In this document: piece after piece, positions 1 through 12,300 of the stretch | Position numbering within the stretch: position 1 is the stretch's first letter | Layout: each line of letters starts with the position of its first letter | Origin: Aptenodytes patagonicus | Taxonomy: Eukaryota; Chordata; Aves; Sphenisciformes; Spheniscidae | Assembly (NCBI RefSeq): GCF_965638725.1 | Contig: NC_134949.1 | Span: 37,600,151-37,664,150, forward strand | Reading direction: 5' to 3' | Length of the DNA: 64,000 nt | Notes under the pieces: generated by a model | The model's database searches: none | The model's input: the letters and a program-made list of their open reading frames with translations, nothing else | Told to the model about the DNA's origin: nothing | Position numbers and translations under genes: made by a program

Positions 1-1535
1 AAGTAGTACTTGCTAGGACTTTGCAGGCCCCCACAGACACTGTGTATGAAGTACAGGCATTTCCTGAATTTGGTATCTGCAGAATGGTTTCCCATGATTT
101 CAGGGAACTCCAGTTCCAGTGGTTCCTTCCAGTTTTATGTTCCTATAAGCCTTACCTCTACAGTCCCTAGACAAAGCTCCTACTCAGATCCTAATTCATG
201 TAGGCATTTTGTTAAGTCCATCCCCTCTCCCACCCTTAGTACATTCTCAACATTAAATATATTCTTAAGTCCCACTAGTTTCTATGTGATTTGAGTTTGC
301 ATCATAGGAAAAACATTTACTTGAGTCTGTCCTGAACTGGCTGGATATTTTGAACAGGAGCCAAAGCTCTTTTTATAAAATGAATATCCTTTTTTACATT
401 ATGTATAGCTTTTTCCATCCTGTTCTGCCCATGAAATGAGCCAATGCAACTTGCAAAATGTACAATGAATTAATATGGGTAAGAAATGTAAGACTAAGAT
501 GTTACACTCAGGAAGTATATGCTCTTCTTTCTCTCACGTGTTTTCACTACATTTTCACTGCATTTGAATTTCTTTCCAAATGATCAAACATTATCATCTA
601 CTCTGAGGCCATAATCTACTACAGTTCTAAGACTTTGGTTGATGTTGCCTGTTTACCTCACTTCGGTTGGTATGCCTTCTCCTCTGCTGTAAATAAGATG
701 ACTGTATCATCACTATTGTGAAAGACCCACTGAGCCATGATCACTACTGTTCCAAATCACATTCGCTTCTCCATCTTGTACTGAAATGCACACATTCAAA
801 TGCAGACTTTCAAGACACTCTATTTATGAAATGGTCTATAATCCAAACTCTTCTTAGGTTAATCCTTATTGACTTTTTCTTTTCAAGCCTCTTCTGTAAT
901 TTTTATAAGAAATTAACTGCATCTGTGTGGGGACAAGAGAGAACTTTCTAATCATCATTCAAAGCAGTGAAGCTGTGCAGTAGGAAACCTGTGTTCCCAA
1001 ATGATTTAACATTTTACTTTCTTCTTTGCCCTTCTTAATTCATTTCTATTACCCTCTTCTTTCCTTTTGAGTCTATGTTTATCATACTTTCATTTTCATA
1101 TTCTGTTTTAAATTAAATAGCAAAGTCTTTGTACAAGGGTTTTCTATGAATTTTTGCAACTCAGCTCATGGATCCAGTTACTGCTACAGTCTAGAAAACA
1201 GACTGCAGTTAAATCTGAAAATAGTTTAATATCAATCACTGGAGATATCATGTCTCTGATCTTCCTGAAGCGACTGTACCACTGTGCCACTTCACTGTGC
1301 ATTCACACAGATGCACTAAGCTAGAAAGGCAAGAGAGAAGCTCAGTCTTCATTTTGAAAGCGTTTATCTGGTGCACTTTTTCCATAAAATTATAAATCAT
1401 TATAACCAAAGCAAAGAGGCCATGGTGCATAAGAGGAACAAGTGTATTGAGCTTCAATTCTGCAACAGATTACTGCTAGTACTGACAAGAGTCACCTGCA
1501 TTATATGCAGGTTTTAAATGGGTAGGATTTCAATA
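1..1535. other. AT-rich flank, nothing recognised
   Basis: No exon, repeat family or RNA gene could be supported. Open frames here are under 100 codons and unmatched. Confidence 0.6.
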
Positions 1536-1861
1536 TATAAAGGGGTCTTGTAAGAAAGATGGAGAGAAACTTTTTATCAAGGCCTGTAGTGACAGAAGGG
1601 CAACAGTTTTAAACTGAAAGAGATTGGATATAAGGAAGAAATTTTTTACGATACGGGTGCCGAGACACTGGAACAGGTTGCCCACAGAAGTTGTGGATGT
1701 CCCATCCCTGGCAGTGTTCACGGTCAGGTTGGATGGGGCTTTGAGCAACCCGATCCAGTGGAATATGTCCCTGCCCGTATCAGGGGGTTTGGACTAGATG
1801 ATCTTTAAAGGTCCTTCCAACCCTTCCAACCCAAACCATTCTGTGATTCTGTGATTCTATG
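1536..1861 (+). repeat. CR1 LINE 3' end fragment
   Basis: The sequence matches the 3' end of avian CR1: a degenerate end of the reverse transcriptase ORF (CACTGGAACAGGTTGCCCA, then GTTGGATGGGGCTTTGAGCA), the GGACTAGATGATCTTTAAAG segment, and a terminal run of ATTCTGTG/ATTCTATG octamers. It is 5' truncated, as nearly all CR1 copies are. Confidence 0.93.
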
Positions 1862-3039
1862 AAATCAGGGTTACATTTAGGATTAAGAGCTGGGCTGGAA
1901 GAAAGTGATGAGTCGGGCTAATGCAGACAATCAGAAAAGGATGTCTGAATGAAGGACTCATTGCTGCCACTGTGGGTCATCAAGCTAGATTTCTAGTTCA
2001 GTGAGGGTATAGGTCATTAAATCAGATTTAGGATTTGGCAGTGGGGTGACTGTAAGCCTATTTCAGAAGGCCTGCTAAGGTAACTAGTTACATTTTGGTT
2101 TGGAGCAAGCAGAGGTCCTTCGAATGAATTTTGAGTCAAGGTTAGCGCAAAGTTTAGTGTTCATAAGGCTAAAAAAGTTGATCAAGGAAAAAAAAACTGA
2201 GATCCAGAGCAGGCTGTAGGGTAGTGCGTTGTGTTATAATCTATACTGTACTAGACTCTCTCTCTGCTTAGGGTAGGTGAAGGTCACTGTGCTTTTGGCT
2301 ATTGTTAGGATCATGGTGTTTGAAAACAGGCTGGTAGAGGCTTTATAGAAGTTGTAACATCTAGCCTTAGAAAGGACCCATGGGTAACCTAAGAATCCTC
2401 CCCGACTTTCTCTTACTATGTAACATGACTCAGCTTGGTTGGTCCACAGCTTTCCCCATCATATAAAATTCCCATGACTTGACAGTGCTGTTCACCTATC
2501 CATTTACAACCTGGTTACACACCACCATCACGCAGCGCCCCGCAGAAGGCAGCTGCCGGTCCGGACCACCCTTCCTCCCACGCCCCGCGAGGCACCGAAG
2601 CGCCAGGCACGGACGACAGGACCTTCAGCCCACGCTGGGACCACATATATCGAATGCTAAAGGCGACGAGTATTTGTGTACATTCAACAGCCTGAAGTTG
2701 TTTGATGCTCCTGAACCAATCTTCAGTGCGTATCGATTCCGTATGTTCGAAAGCCTTTGGAAGCCCTTGGGAGGAGGAGGAGGAGAGCACACTGTGGAGC
2801 CTACTGCTCCGAGCTGCTGGGGTGGCAGCCGCAGGTAGGAAAGTGCCAGCACTGCCTGGACACCAGGCACCAGCACGAGCGTGGAAGGACGAGGCCAGGA
2901 GTACTCAGCTCTCGGCTCCAGGCACCAAGCCGCCACGGAACAAGTGTCTTCATGCGTTCACCGTGTACCTGAGGCTGTAACGGCAATGCTCGGAGGGCTG
3001 TTGGGGCAGAGGCAGGTCATGGTACGGGAGGCTCTAAGC
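1862..3039. other. RXYLT1 upstream flank
   Basis: AT-rich to about 2500, then increasingly GC-rich. Overlapping open frames on both strands between 2479 and 2990 reach about 120 codons but have no family match; composition explains them. May contain 5' UTR or proximal promoter of RXYLT1. Confidence 0.5.
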
Positions 3040-3165
3040 CTCTTCACCAGGGGACGAAGCCCAGGTCGGCGGGCGGAGGCCCCTCCCGCCCCAGCGGGCG
3101 CGTCTCACGGCGCTGCCGCCGCCTCACGGCGCCCCCCGCCGGGGCCTCCGCCCGCGCCGGGCGGC

Positions 3166-3310
3166 ATGCGGGGCGCTCGCAAGCGGCTGTGCTCCGCCTT
3201 GATCGTCGCTTACGGCCTCTTCTCCCTCTACGCGGCCTACACCGTCTTCCTCCGGCCCCGCCGCCCGGCCGCCCCCCGCCCGCCGCACCGGGACCGCCGC
3301 GGCCCGCGAG
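3166..3310 (+). CDS. RXYLT1: RXYLT1 coding exon 1
   Basis: Encodes residues 1-48 and the first base of codon 49: basic start, hydrophobic anchor ([22 protein letters not shown]) and an Arg/Pro-rich stem. The donor is GAG|GTGAGA. The exon is extremely GC-rich and lies inside the CpG island, as usual for a first exon. The reading frame stays open upstream, so in-frame ATGs at 2986 and 3019 could in principle extend the protein. Confidence 0.95.
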
Positions 3311-6300
3311 GTGAGAGCGGCGGCGGGGCCGCTCCGCGCCGCCCTGCCGCGGGCGGGCCGGCCTGGCCGCGGGCGGGCCGGCCTGGCCGCGACCGGCGGC
3401 GCAGCCCGCGGGGTCGGGGGGGCAGCGGGTTCGATGCGGGGCCGACGCGGTTTGTCAGCTCCTGCCTGCGCCAGAGAGGCCTCGGCGCCCCCGGCGTGGG
3501 GTAGCGGCGGCGCCTCCCCCCGTTGTTGTCCCCGGGCTGGAAAGCCTGGGCCAGGCCGAGGGCAGCGCTTCGTCTCCCAGCGCCTCTGCTCGGGAGCGCC
3601 GTGGCGGGCGGGGCCCGGAGGCAGCCCCTCAGGGAGAGCTGGGCCGGGGCCGAGCCCCGCTCCGCCGGGCCTGCGCTGGCGGCGGCCATTTCCCCGGTGC
3701 GTTGTGAGGCAGCGGGCCCGGCGGCGGCGGCGTGCCCGGCCCGGGGCGGCGGGAAGGTTGTCAGGTGCTGCCTGAAATTCTGAATTCAAGAAAATTCTAT
3801 AGTTTTCTAAACTTGCAAATCTGTTCTTTCTATGTAAATTACGCTTTGGGGTTTCTTAGATCATGTTGCCTTGGGAAATGAAGAGTGGAATCCATGGGAA
3901 GGGGACGAGAAAAATGAACTGGTTGCTTCTCAGCAGAGATACGAAGCTAATCTTAAGATGATAAAAAATGCAAGATCTCACCTAGAACAAACCAGTCTTA
4001 GAGTACAGATTTGGGGCAAAGCAGCAATTGGTAAGCAGATGTAATCAATGCCTATTAATCATTTAACCTTTCTGATATAGCACTTTTCTCTGCTTTTTTT
4101 TAATAACTGAAATTTATGTGTATGATTAAATAATATGGATATCTGTACATGAAGAGCATTAAGGAAGTGGTAGCTGTTACTCAAAATTATGTTAATACCA
4201 ATATAAGAGTAGTTAGACTCCAATTTCTTTGTATCAGTTGTTTTCAAGGCCGTTTTTCACATCTGTTGAAGAAAATCGTTCAAATGGCAGAGAAACACAG
4301 TTATTTTTGAATCCAGTCTAGCTTACAGTACAACACAAGGACAGGTGTCTTAGTCGGCTATAACAGAATATTTATTTCTGTCACATTTACACTTCGTGAA
4401 ATAAAGGATCGCACAGTGAGAAATAAGGCATTTTCTGTACTGCAGTACTACTGCCTCTGATGAACTTGGAAATTCTTCAGTTGTAGAAGACACCAAGTCT
4501 CTGCATAAACTGGGGGCCAAGGTCCTCTCTCAAGCTCTTCAACTACTGCTGAAGACATATCATTGTTCATATTTTAGCTTTTTTGAAAACGTAAAATTTC
4601 CAGCTCCAGTTGAATTTTCATGTAGCATTGTAGAACACATTGGTATATTACATGGTGATGCATTCTATCACAAAAATTTGATGTGTTTCACAAAAGCTTA
4701 AGAGAACTATGCCTGTCATTAAAATGCTGATTAATATTTGCTCATTTTTAAGTGGTAGGTGTACCAGAAAGAGATGCTGACATACGTGGTAGTGTGGTAT
4801 ATCTTCATCTACTGATATTTTGACAGCCAAAGAATCTTTTTAAATGCCCCGATGTGTGAAAAATTCATCTTAACTAATTCCAAGTCATATGGAATTTGGG
4901 AAACAATGTCCATATTGTATAGGAAGCTCTGACTTTTTTTCCCCCAAGTTCTTATGTTGTTATGCTTTTTCATTTCCCAGAAATACTTTATTTGCTGGGA
5001 GTGTAGGGTAGGCAATATCCGTGCATTCAAATTCTCCATCATATCTTCATTTATGTAGGTCTTTACCTTTGGCAACATATTTTTGGAGGGCACCTTCAGC
5101 CAGCTGATGTGACTGCACAGTGGAGAGAAGGAAGCCAAAAAGTAGGAAAAACGTATTTCAGGTACTAGCTGCATGATGTTGATTCAATTGTGTTAACTTG
5201 AAGAAATGATGCATTGGAAAGTTAAAGAAAATTATAAGATGCACAGGTGCATTATTTTGTCTATCTCAGAGTTGCAGTTATTTTAATATCAGTTGCAAAT
5301 ACTTTAATTTTGTTATGTTTTGATAACTGAGGAACACGCACACAACTTCTCATTCAAAATTATCATAAGGAACAGTTACATTTATTCATGGAAACACTTA
5401 TTGATAAAACCAGCAAATTCTAGCCAAAACATGTTGCTATTAGAAAATAGAAAACTAGGGAGCAATTTCATCTGCTGTTTTATGAAGATCTGTTTATTTG
5501 AAAGAAATGTGGAAAGACTTAGAAATGCTGAGAGGGAAGACAGCCAAGAGACCTCAGGAGGAGAGGAAATACAACCCTGAGAAAAGTCTAAGAACTGGGG
5601 TTTGGGGCTGACAGCTGACTGAAAGAAGCTTGGGGTTGTGAGGCAAGAAGATGTCTCCGGCTATTTGGTTTCTGTTGTATTCAGGGAAAACAGACTTCAC
5701 TCCTTGCTTCATAAATGGGTTTGTATCAAAACCATAATTTGTTTCTATTTGTAACAAAAACAATCTGTGAGACCTAGCATCTGGTTAACTACTTCATTTG
5801 CAAAGCAAAATTTCGTATGTAAAGGAAGATGACACTTGAAGCATTGTTTGCTTTAAAAATGGATTTTGATCTGTGATCATGCATGTTTTAAAACTGTTGT
5901 CAAATGTTTTATATTATTTAGTGAATGATACAGAACTTTTCTCTAAGGTCCTATTTAATACCATTTTTAAGGCTTTCTGTAAAAATACAGTGAAAGCTGA
6001 AGGATTTTTCATCTATTTGGCCAGTTTGCCAGTCTGCAGTAGTAGCTCTCCTACAACATTTAGTCACTTGCACCAGGACCCATCTGTTAAAAAAGTTTTC
6101 TTTAAAAGCATAAATGACACACTTAAGTGACTTTAACTTCCGAAAAATGTGTTGCTTCAGAAAGGTGTTTTTTCCTCACGCAATAAGACAGGGGGTTCTA
6201 GTTGAAATTTGCAGATAATGTTTGAAGTAAATATGTGATTGTGAACTGAAAGGGGTTTTTTAAGTGATCACAAAACTTTTTTATCACTTTGAATTGTTTA

Positions 6301-9300
6301 TCAATGTATCTGACTGTGTACATGGTACAGGCCATAGAATCTTTTCAGTAATGCCTACATCACATTCGTAAGTGATCAAAAAATGTTTTCTAGAAAGACA
6401 CGTAGGCTTGATTTAAACATAGCAATTATTAAAGAGTCTGTCTTACATCTAAGGAAATAGACGAAATGACATACTCTACAGAAAAAAAAGCTGTATTCCT
6501 TGTCTGCAAATATAACCTGATCCTGCAAGATTAGGGAATCAAGTATGAATGATGCTACTGCATCTTGGTAGTCTCCTTGACAGAGCAATAGAGCTTTCCA
6601 TTCACGGATTTGGAGAAAGGATACAATACTTTCTTTGAACAGGGAGCAGTGCCTGTAGTGTTATCTCAGTGGGAAGAGACTTTCTTGTTTCTGGAATTAA
6701 AATCTTGGAAGCTATAGAAATCAATGACACTCAAACAGATAGCTTGTCTTCTTGGTATGGACATGAGAGTTATTTTCAAGCCCTTGCTTTTCATATTTAT
6801 AATACGAAAATAATTTGCTGCACTTAATGAGTCTGTCACTTGACTGATTATGGTTATTTTCTCTCTGGTGTGCCTGTTTCAGATGAATAATAACCTCACA
6901 TGGTTCCTTAGGGTATGCATCTCTCAAAGACAGACTTCTATACTAGCATTTAAATATCTTCTTGTTATGTTTAGAGGAACCAGGGATAACAGAGTCTTTA
7001 TTTTAACCAACTTGGATGCTAGATGCTATAAAAATATAAAGTTTAAGCTTGGTACCAACACAACAGAGGTTAAAATTCGACAGGCTAGTAGGAACTTCTG
7101 CGAAGTATAGAAAATATGCAAATATAACTGTTATTTTAATGATTAGGTTTCTGAAATGAAATAGCTGAAGTTCTACTTTTTAGTCAAATGGGAAATGTTA
7201 TTTTGTATTTTTTTGTGAGGAAGAATTACTACATGATCTTGGCTGCTCGCTGGTTATAAGATTTTCTAGAATTGTTGACTTCTTTATTGCCTGGCTGAGG
7301 TAAATTATCTCCATTTGATTACTAGATGAGGCTAGAGTGAACTAGCTGGGGTGACATATTTGGAGAATATGTGCTCCTGTGCAGTTTTTTGTGGTAAGTC
7401 TAATGATTGTTAAAACATAGAGCTCTCATGAATATTTTTAAAGAATATCAAATCTAAAGACACAAAAATGCGAAAATACCACTTGAACACAGTTGCATGA
7501 CTAAGCCCATTTCCTATATTTATGATGGAGAATACACGTATTTAATATAGGTTTTGATGACGGCTTGAAGTTTTTACCAAAGAAGTTGCCTGAAGAACAC
7601 TAAAAGTATCAACTTCTACATGAAATGCAGGGACATTTATTTAAAAACACGGGTGGAGAAGGAACTGCATAGCTGTGGATTTTAGTGACACGTTGTCACG
7701 TTCATACAAGAAGTAGGAGAGCAGGGTTTAGCACGTTCCTTGGCCTGAAGCAATTCACATCCTTCTCTCCTGTCATCTGGGAGGATGTTGTAGAGCAGTG
7801 TTAAAGGGTGAGCGAGTCTTGCTGATCACTCCTTGGCTCTCCAGTCAACGAATCAGCTTATGGATGGGAATCAGGGAGTCTCAGTTGGTGCGATATTGTC
7901 ACCGGTGTACCGTTGTGGTAGCCATCGGCACCTGTTTTTCTTCAACCCTCAGCAACCCCACAACAGAAGGGTCCTCCGAGAGACCAGGCAAGGTAGACAG
8001 CTGTTTAATTTCCTCCATCTCCAAGGGAGGGCAGGGCCCCTCTAGTCCTGGTCACAGTATTCGTTTCTGACTTCTTGTAAATACAAGTCAGAAGTCTCTT
8101 CATTAAGATCAGAAGTAAGATCAGCCCTTCTACTCTGTCTGGGGAACTGCCCACTGGAAACTTTTTCAGTTTCCAGCAGCAATTTTTCTGGAAGAACCCC
8201 CTTTTGTGATTGTTTTTCCTTGCAACTCATGTACCCATGCCTCTAGGGCTGAGGTAGATTTTCCATCCACTTCCTCATGTCCTCTCCGTGGTCACACAGG
8301 TAAAACCATAGGGTGCCCCATGGTGTGTACCCTTTATATCCTCTCTCTTGAGCAAAAGAATGCTGACTCCTAATGGCTGAGATACTGGTCTGTACAGGTG
8401 GGGAGTAGGACCTACCCTATTTGAGTTGCTGGACCTTCAGGGACAGTTTCTCCACAGCCAAGATGAGGGAGGAAGAGAGACTTTCTTCGTATTGCTGGAA
8501 CTGGCCAGCCAATTCATCCACCTTTTGTTCCTCTCCATCTTCCCAGGCCATTACTGCCAATGAGTTGGCATATGACGATGGTGTGCTCCTTACAAACTTC
8601 CGCCACATGGGTCGTGTGCACTTGACTTCATCTGGATCTTTGGATAGCTGCTCGTTGTCCAGGTCATCATAAATCACCTCCAGCACAGCTAATTCCCTCA
8701 GGTACCTGATACCTCTCTCCATGGTGGTCTACTTGCCTGGGTGACATATAACATCTTCCTTGAAGGGATACCTTTCCTTCATGTTTGACAGGAGTCACCT
8801 CCAGAGGCTGAGGGCTTGTGTCCCTTTTCCAATTGCTTTGTCAATGCCCCCTTCCCTGGAAAGGGATTCCAGCTGCTTGGCTTCTTTACCCTCTAATTCC
8901 AGGCTGCTGGCCCCATTATCCCAGCATCGGAGCAGCCAGGTGACAACATGCTAGCCTGGATGACGGCTGAAATCTTTTCGCATATCTCACAGCTCACTCA
9001 GGGATAGGGATTGGGTGGTTACCGCCCCGCTTATGAGTTCTTCCTCTTCTTCCTCCCCAGGCAGTGGCCGGCTCTCTTCCTCCTGTTCTCGTGATAGCCC
9101 TACTCTGCGGTAGTCTGCCTCGTCCACTTCTTCCTCCTGTTCCCTCTTAGGAGAATCTTCTTCCTCCCTTACTAAAGGAGCCGACTTCCGCTTCCAGGAT
9201 TTCTTCTTGTGTACGGGGGCGACTGATACTGGCATGGGTTGGTTCTTTGGTTCAGCCACAGGGCGTGTCACCGGGGTTACAGTAGCTGCAGTGCCTGTCG

Positions 9301-12300
9301 TGGGGGTTAGAGAGGCCGCAGTGCCTGTTGTTTGGTCATCAGATCCAGAGGCCTTCTCTCCCCCTTGAGGGTACTGAATGGTGTTGAACAGGGCTCGGTA
9401 GGCATGGGCCAGGCCCCAGCACGTTGCAGTGATTTGTGTCTCTCTGGAGTTGCCAGGGTGACAGCATACTTTTTCCAAATACTTTACTGGTTTTTCAGGA
9501 TTCTGCACTTGTTCAGGGGTGAAGGTCCAAAACACTGGGGGTGCCCACTGTCCTAGGTACTTGCCCATGCTATCCCACACACCCTGCCACTCATAACTGT
9601 CCAGCCTTGGGGCAGATCTCTGGGTGGTGTTCTTAAATTGCTTATTATCCTTAGACAAAACCAAAACAATATTCCCAAGAGATACCAACAGAAGTATCTT
9701 AACTACCCAAGGATGTTCAAGATACTGAAAAGTTATTGTCATGAAGGAGGAAACATCATGGGAGAAGGTAGCGACGCTGCCATTCTGTATTTCCTCCATA
9801 AGAAACCTCTCGGAGGAAGAACTAGAATTGCTAATTGTCTCCACGAAGTGGTACCTGAAGTACGGTAATGGCTTCAGTACAAAGCTCAAAGCTCAAATAC
9901 CAGATTAAGCTCAAGGCCAGTGTTTTTAATAACAAACCTCCCAGGCAAAACATCACTAATCACTGCAGAGCACAGCAAACTGCAAAACCCAACACTAATC
10001 TTCAACGTGTACAGCAAAAAAAAAGAGCATGGTGCAGATCAGATAAACTAATATTGAGAACAGATGAATCAATATTGTGACCCGCAACTGTTACCAGATA
10101 TAAATTCCTTAATGCACTCTGGTTAATCTGTTATTATCTCAAACCCTTCTTGCCCCATGTTGGGCGCCAAAAAAGGACTGTTGTGGTTTAACCTCAGCTG
10201 GCAACTGAGCACCACACAGCCGCTCGCTCACTCCCCCCTGCCCTGGTGGGATGGGGGAGAGAATCAGAGGAGTAAAAGCGAAAAAACTCCTGAGTTGAGA
10301 TAAGAACAGTTTAATAATTGAAATAAAATAAAATCGTAGTAATAATAATAATATAAGAATATACAAAGCAAGTGATGCACAATGGAATTGCTTACCACCC
10401 GCCGACCAACGCCTAGCCAGTCCCTGAGCAGCGGCCTCACCGGCCAGCTTTTCCCCAGTGTATATACTGAGCATGACATCACATGGTATGGAATATCCCT
10501 TTGGGCATTTGGGGTCAGCTGTCCTGGCTGTGCCCCCTCCCAGTTTCTTGTGCACCTCCAGCTTTCTCAGTCTGGGAAGCATGGGAAGCTGAAAAGTCCT
10601 TGACTACACAAGAACTAAAACGTTGGTGTGTTACCAACATTATTCTCATACTAAATGCAAACCACAGCACTATGCCAGCTACTAGGAAGAAAATTAACTC
10701 TATCCCAGCTGAAACCAGGACAAGGAGGGAGTGCCAAACTTCTCTCTTATCGTTAAGAGCATTCCTAAATTTCTGTTCCATTGAGAGTCACACCCTCTCA
10801 GTTTTAACATTCAGTGCTGCCTTCTCCCGGTCCCTGTTAGCCCCAGTTGTTCAGCAGTTCTTCAGTCCCATTCTCCTGTCCTCCTTCTGCAAATTGCAAC
10901 CATCTTGATTCATTCCAGAATGAAAGCATATTGGTTAACAAAGTTAACCAGCAAAGTTTTCTTTACCTGCCAAAGGATTCTGCCAAGGACAGCTTGTGGC
11001 AATTTAATTTCCTTAATAGCCTTTGGTGAAGCTTTTTGAAAATCCAAAGACGCTTTGTCTACTGGATCACCTTTATCTGTATTCTAATTGACACACTCAC
11101 AGATCTCCATCAGATTAGTGAGACAGGATTACTCATTTCCAGCAGTGTTTATTCCCATATGTGATCAGCGATCATACCTTTTGATAAGATCCAGTGATCT
11201 TACTATTTATTATAGACTCTTCCAGAGAGGGAAGTCATACTTCTCTGCTCCAGAGTCCTCTCAAGTTGTTTTTGTAGATGGGAGTGACACTGGCAGCCCC
11301 TTCTCATCAGGCACAGTGTCACTTCGTAATGACAGCTGCATACCTTTGCCAGCAGTTCTGCAATTTTCGTATTTGCATTCCTTGAGAGCTCTGAAGTGAA
11401 TGCCATCCAGGTCCAAATTCTCCATTTGGTGTAGTACTTGTGGTGGTTTACCTTGTATTTCTTGCTGAAGAGAATGAGTTAGGTGTGGGAATCTTCTCTG
11501 CTATGGCATTGTCATCCCTTTTTAAATGCTTTTTAAACTGTTGTCATCAGGTAGTCTCTCCAGTTCTGTAGTTGTCTTTTTGGTATATTTTTTATATATT
11601 TTCGTTTTCATCTATTTAAAGAACCTTTACCTATCAGCCAGAACATCCTTTTACAAGGTGCTTTTCAAATCACTTTGTCGCCTTAGTTTTCTGTTTGCAT
11701 TTCGTCAGCAGTATTTTATGACCTTTGCTGTCCTCCTTGTTTGGTCAAGCTTTTCATTGTTTTCGATGCTGACCTTTGCCCTTTGACAGCCTCCCTAACT
11801 TTTCTATTAAGCCGTATGGGTTTGGGGGAGGGTTGTGTTGTTTCCTTTTTGGATTGAGGCACACAGCATGCCTGGGCTCCTTATGCAGTGTTTTTGAACA
11901 GCCTACAAGCTGCTTGCAAGCTTCTTGTTATTTGGGCTACTCCTTTCAGAGTTCTTTTCTTTATTGTCTCATTTTTAAGTAATTCCTCTATTGTATATTG
12001 AGTATCTGTATGCTGGATGTATTTAGTATGTTCTCTCCTGCTGCAGTGTTAAACTTAATCATATTGCTATTACAGAGTAGCTGACTAATACCTTTGGAAT
12101 TAGGTCTGGAAGACCCAGTCTGGAATAGCATCTTTTTGTATGGGTTCTAAGACTAGTAAGGAACAAAAAGGAACTTTATGGGAAGCAAGTCATTTATCGA
12201 GTCCAAAAATGTAATCTCCACATATCATCCTGATGAGGCATTGATCTAGCCTACATGTGAGTAGTGAAAATCTCTTAGTACTACTGTCTTAATTTTACAG

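Larger units (their letters stand above)
3040..3760. promoter_or_regulatory. RXYLT1: CpG island / probable RXYLT1 promoter and first-exon region
   Basis: Base composition changes abruptly from AT-rich flank to dense GC with many CpGs at about 3040 and back at about 3770, just where intron 1 becomes AT-rich. No TATA box is evident near the start, which fits a dispersed CpG-island promoter. The exact transcription start is not visible. A weaker GC-rich shoulder begins at about 2520. Confidence 0.75.
7798..10722 (-). mobile_element. Partial endogenous retrovirus (5' LTR, PBS, gag, pol stub), antisense to RXYLT1 in intron 3
   Basis: Read on the minus strand the order is LTR (10722-10179), primer binding site (10169-10152), leader, gag-like frame (9889 to about 8042), and a short conserved start of the pol reverse transcriptase region ending near 7798. 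There is no 3' LTR, env or remaining pol, so the copy is truncated at its 3' end or was deleted after insertion. Antisense placement in an intron is the orientation usually tolerated, because the LTR polyadenylation signal does not read in the gene's direction. Confidence 0.88.

Noticed and set aside
3124..3789. 221-codon minus-strand and 154-codon plus-strand open frames in the CpG island
   Set aside because: High GC content removes stop codons by chance; composition is Arg/Pro/Ala-rich and the real exon 1 lies in another frame.
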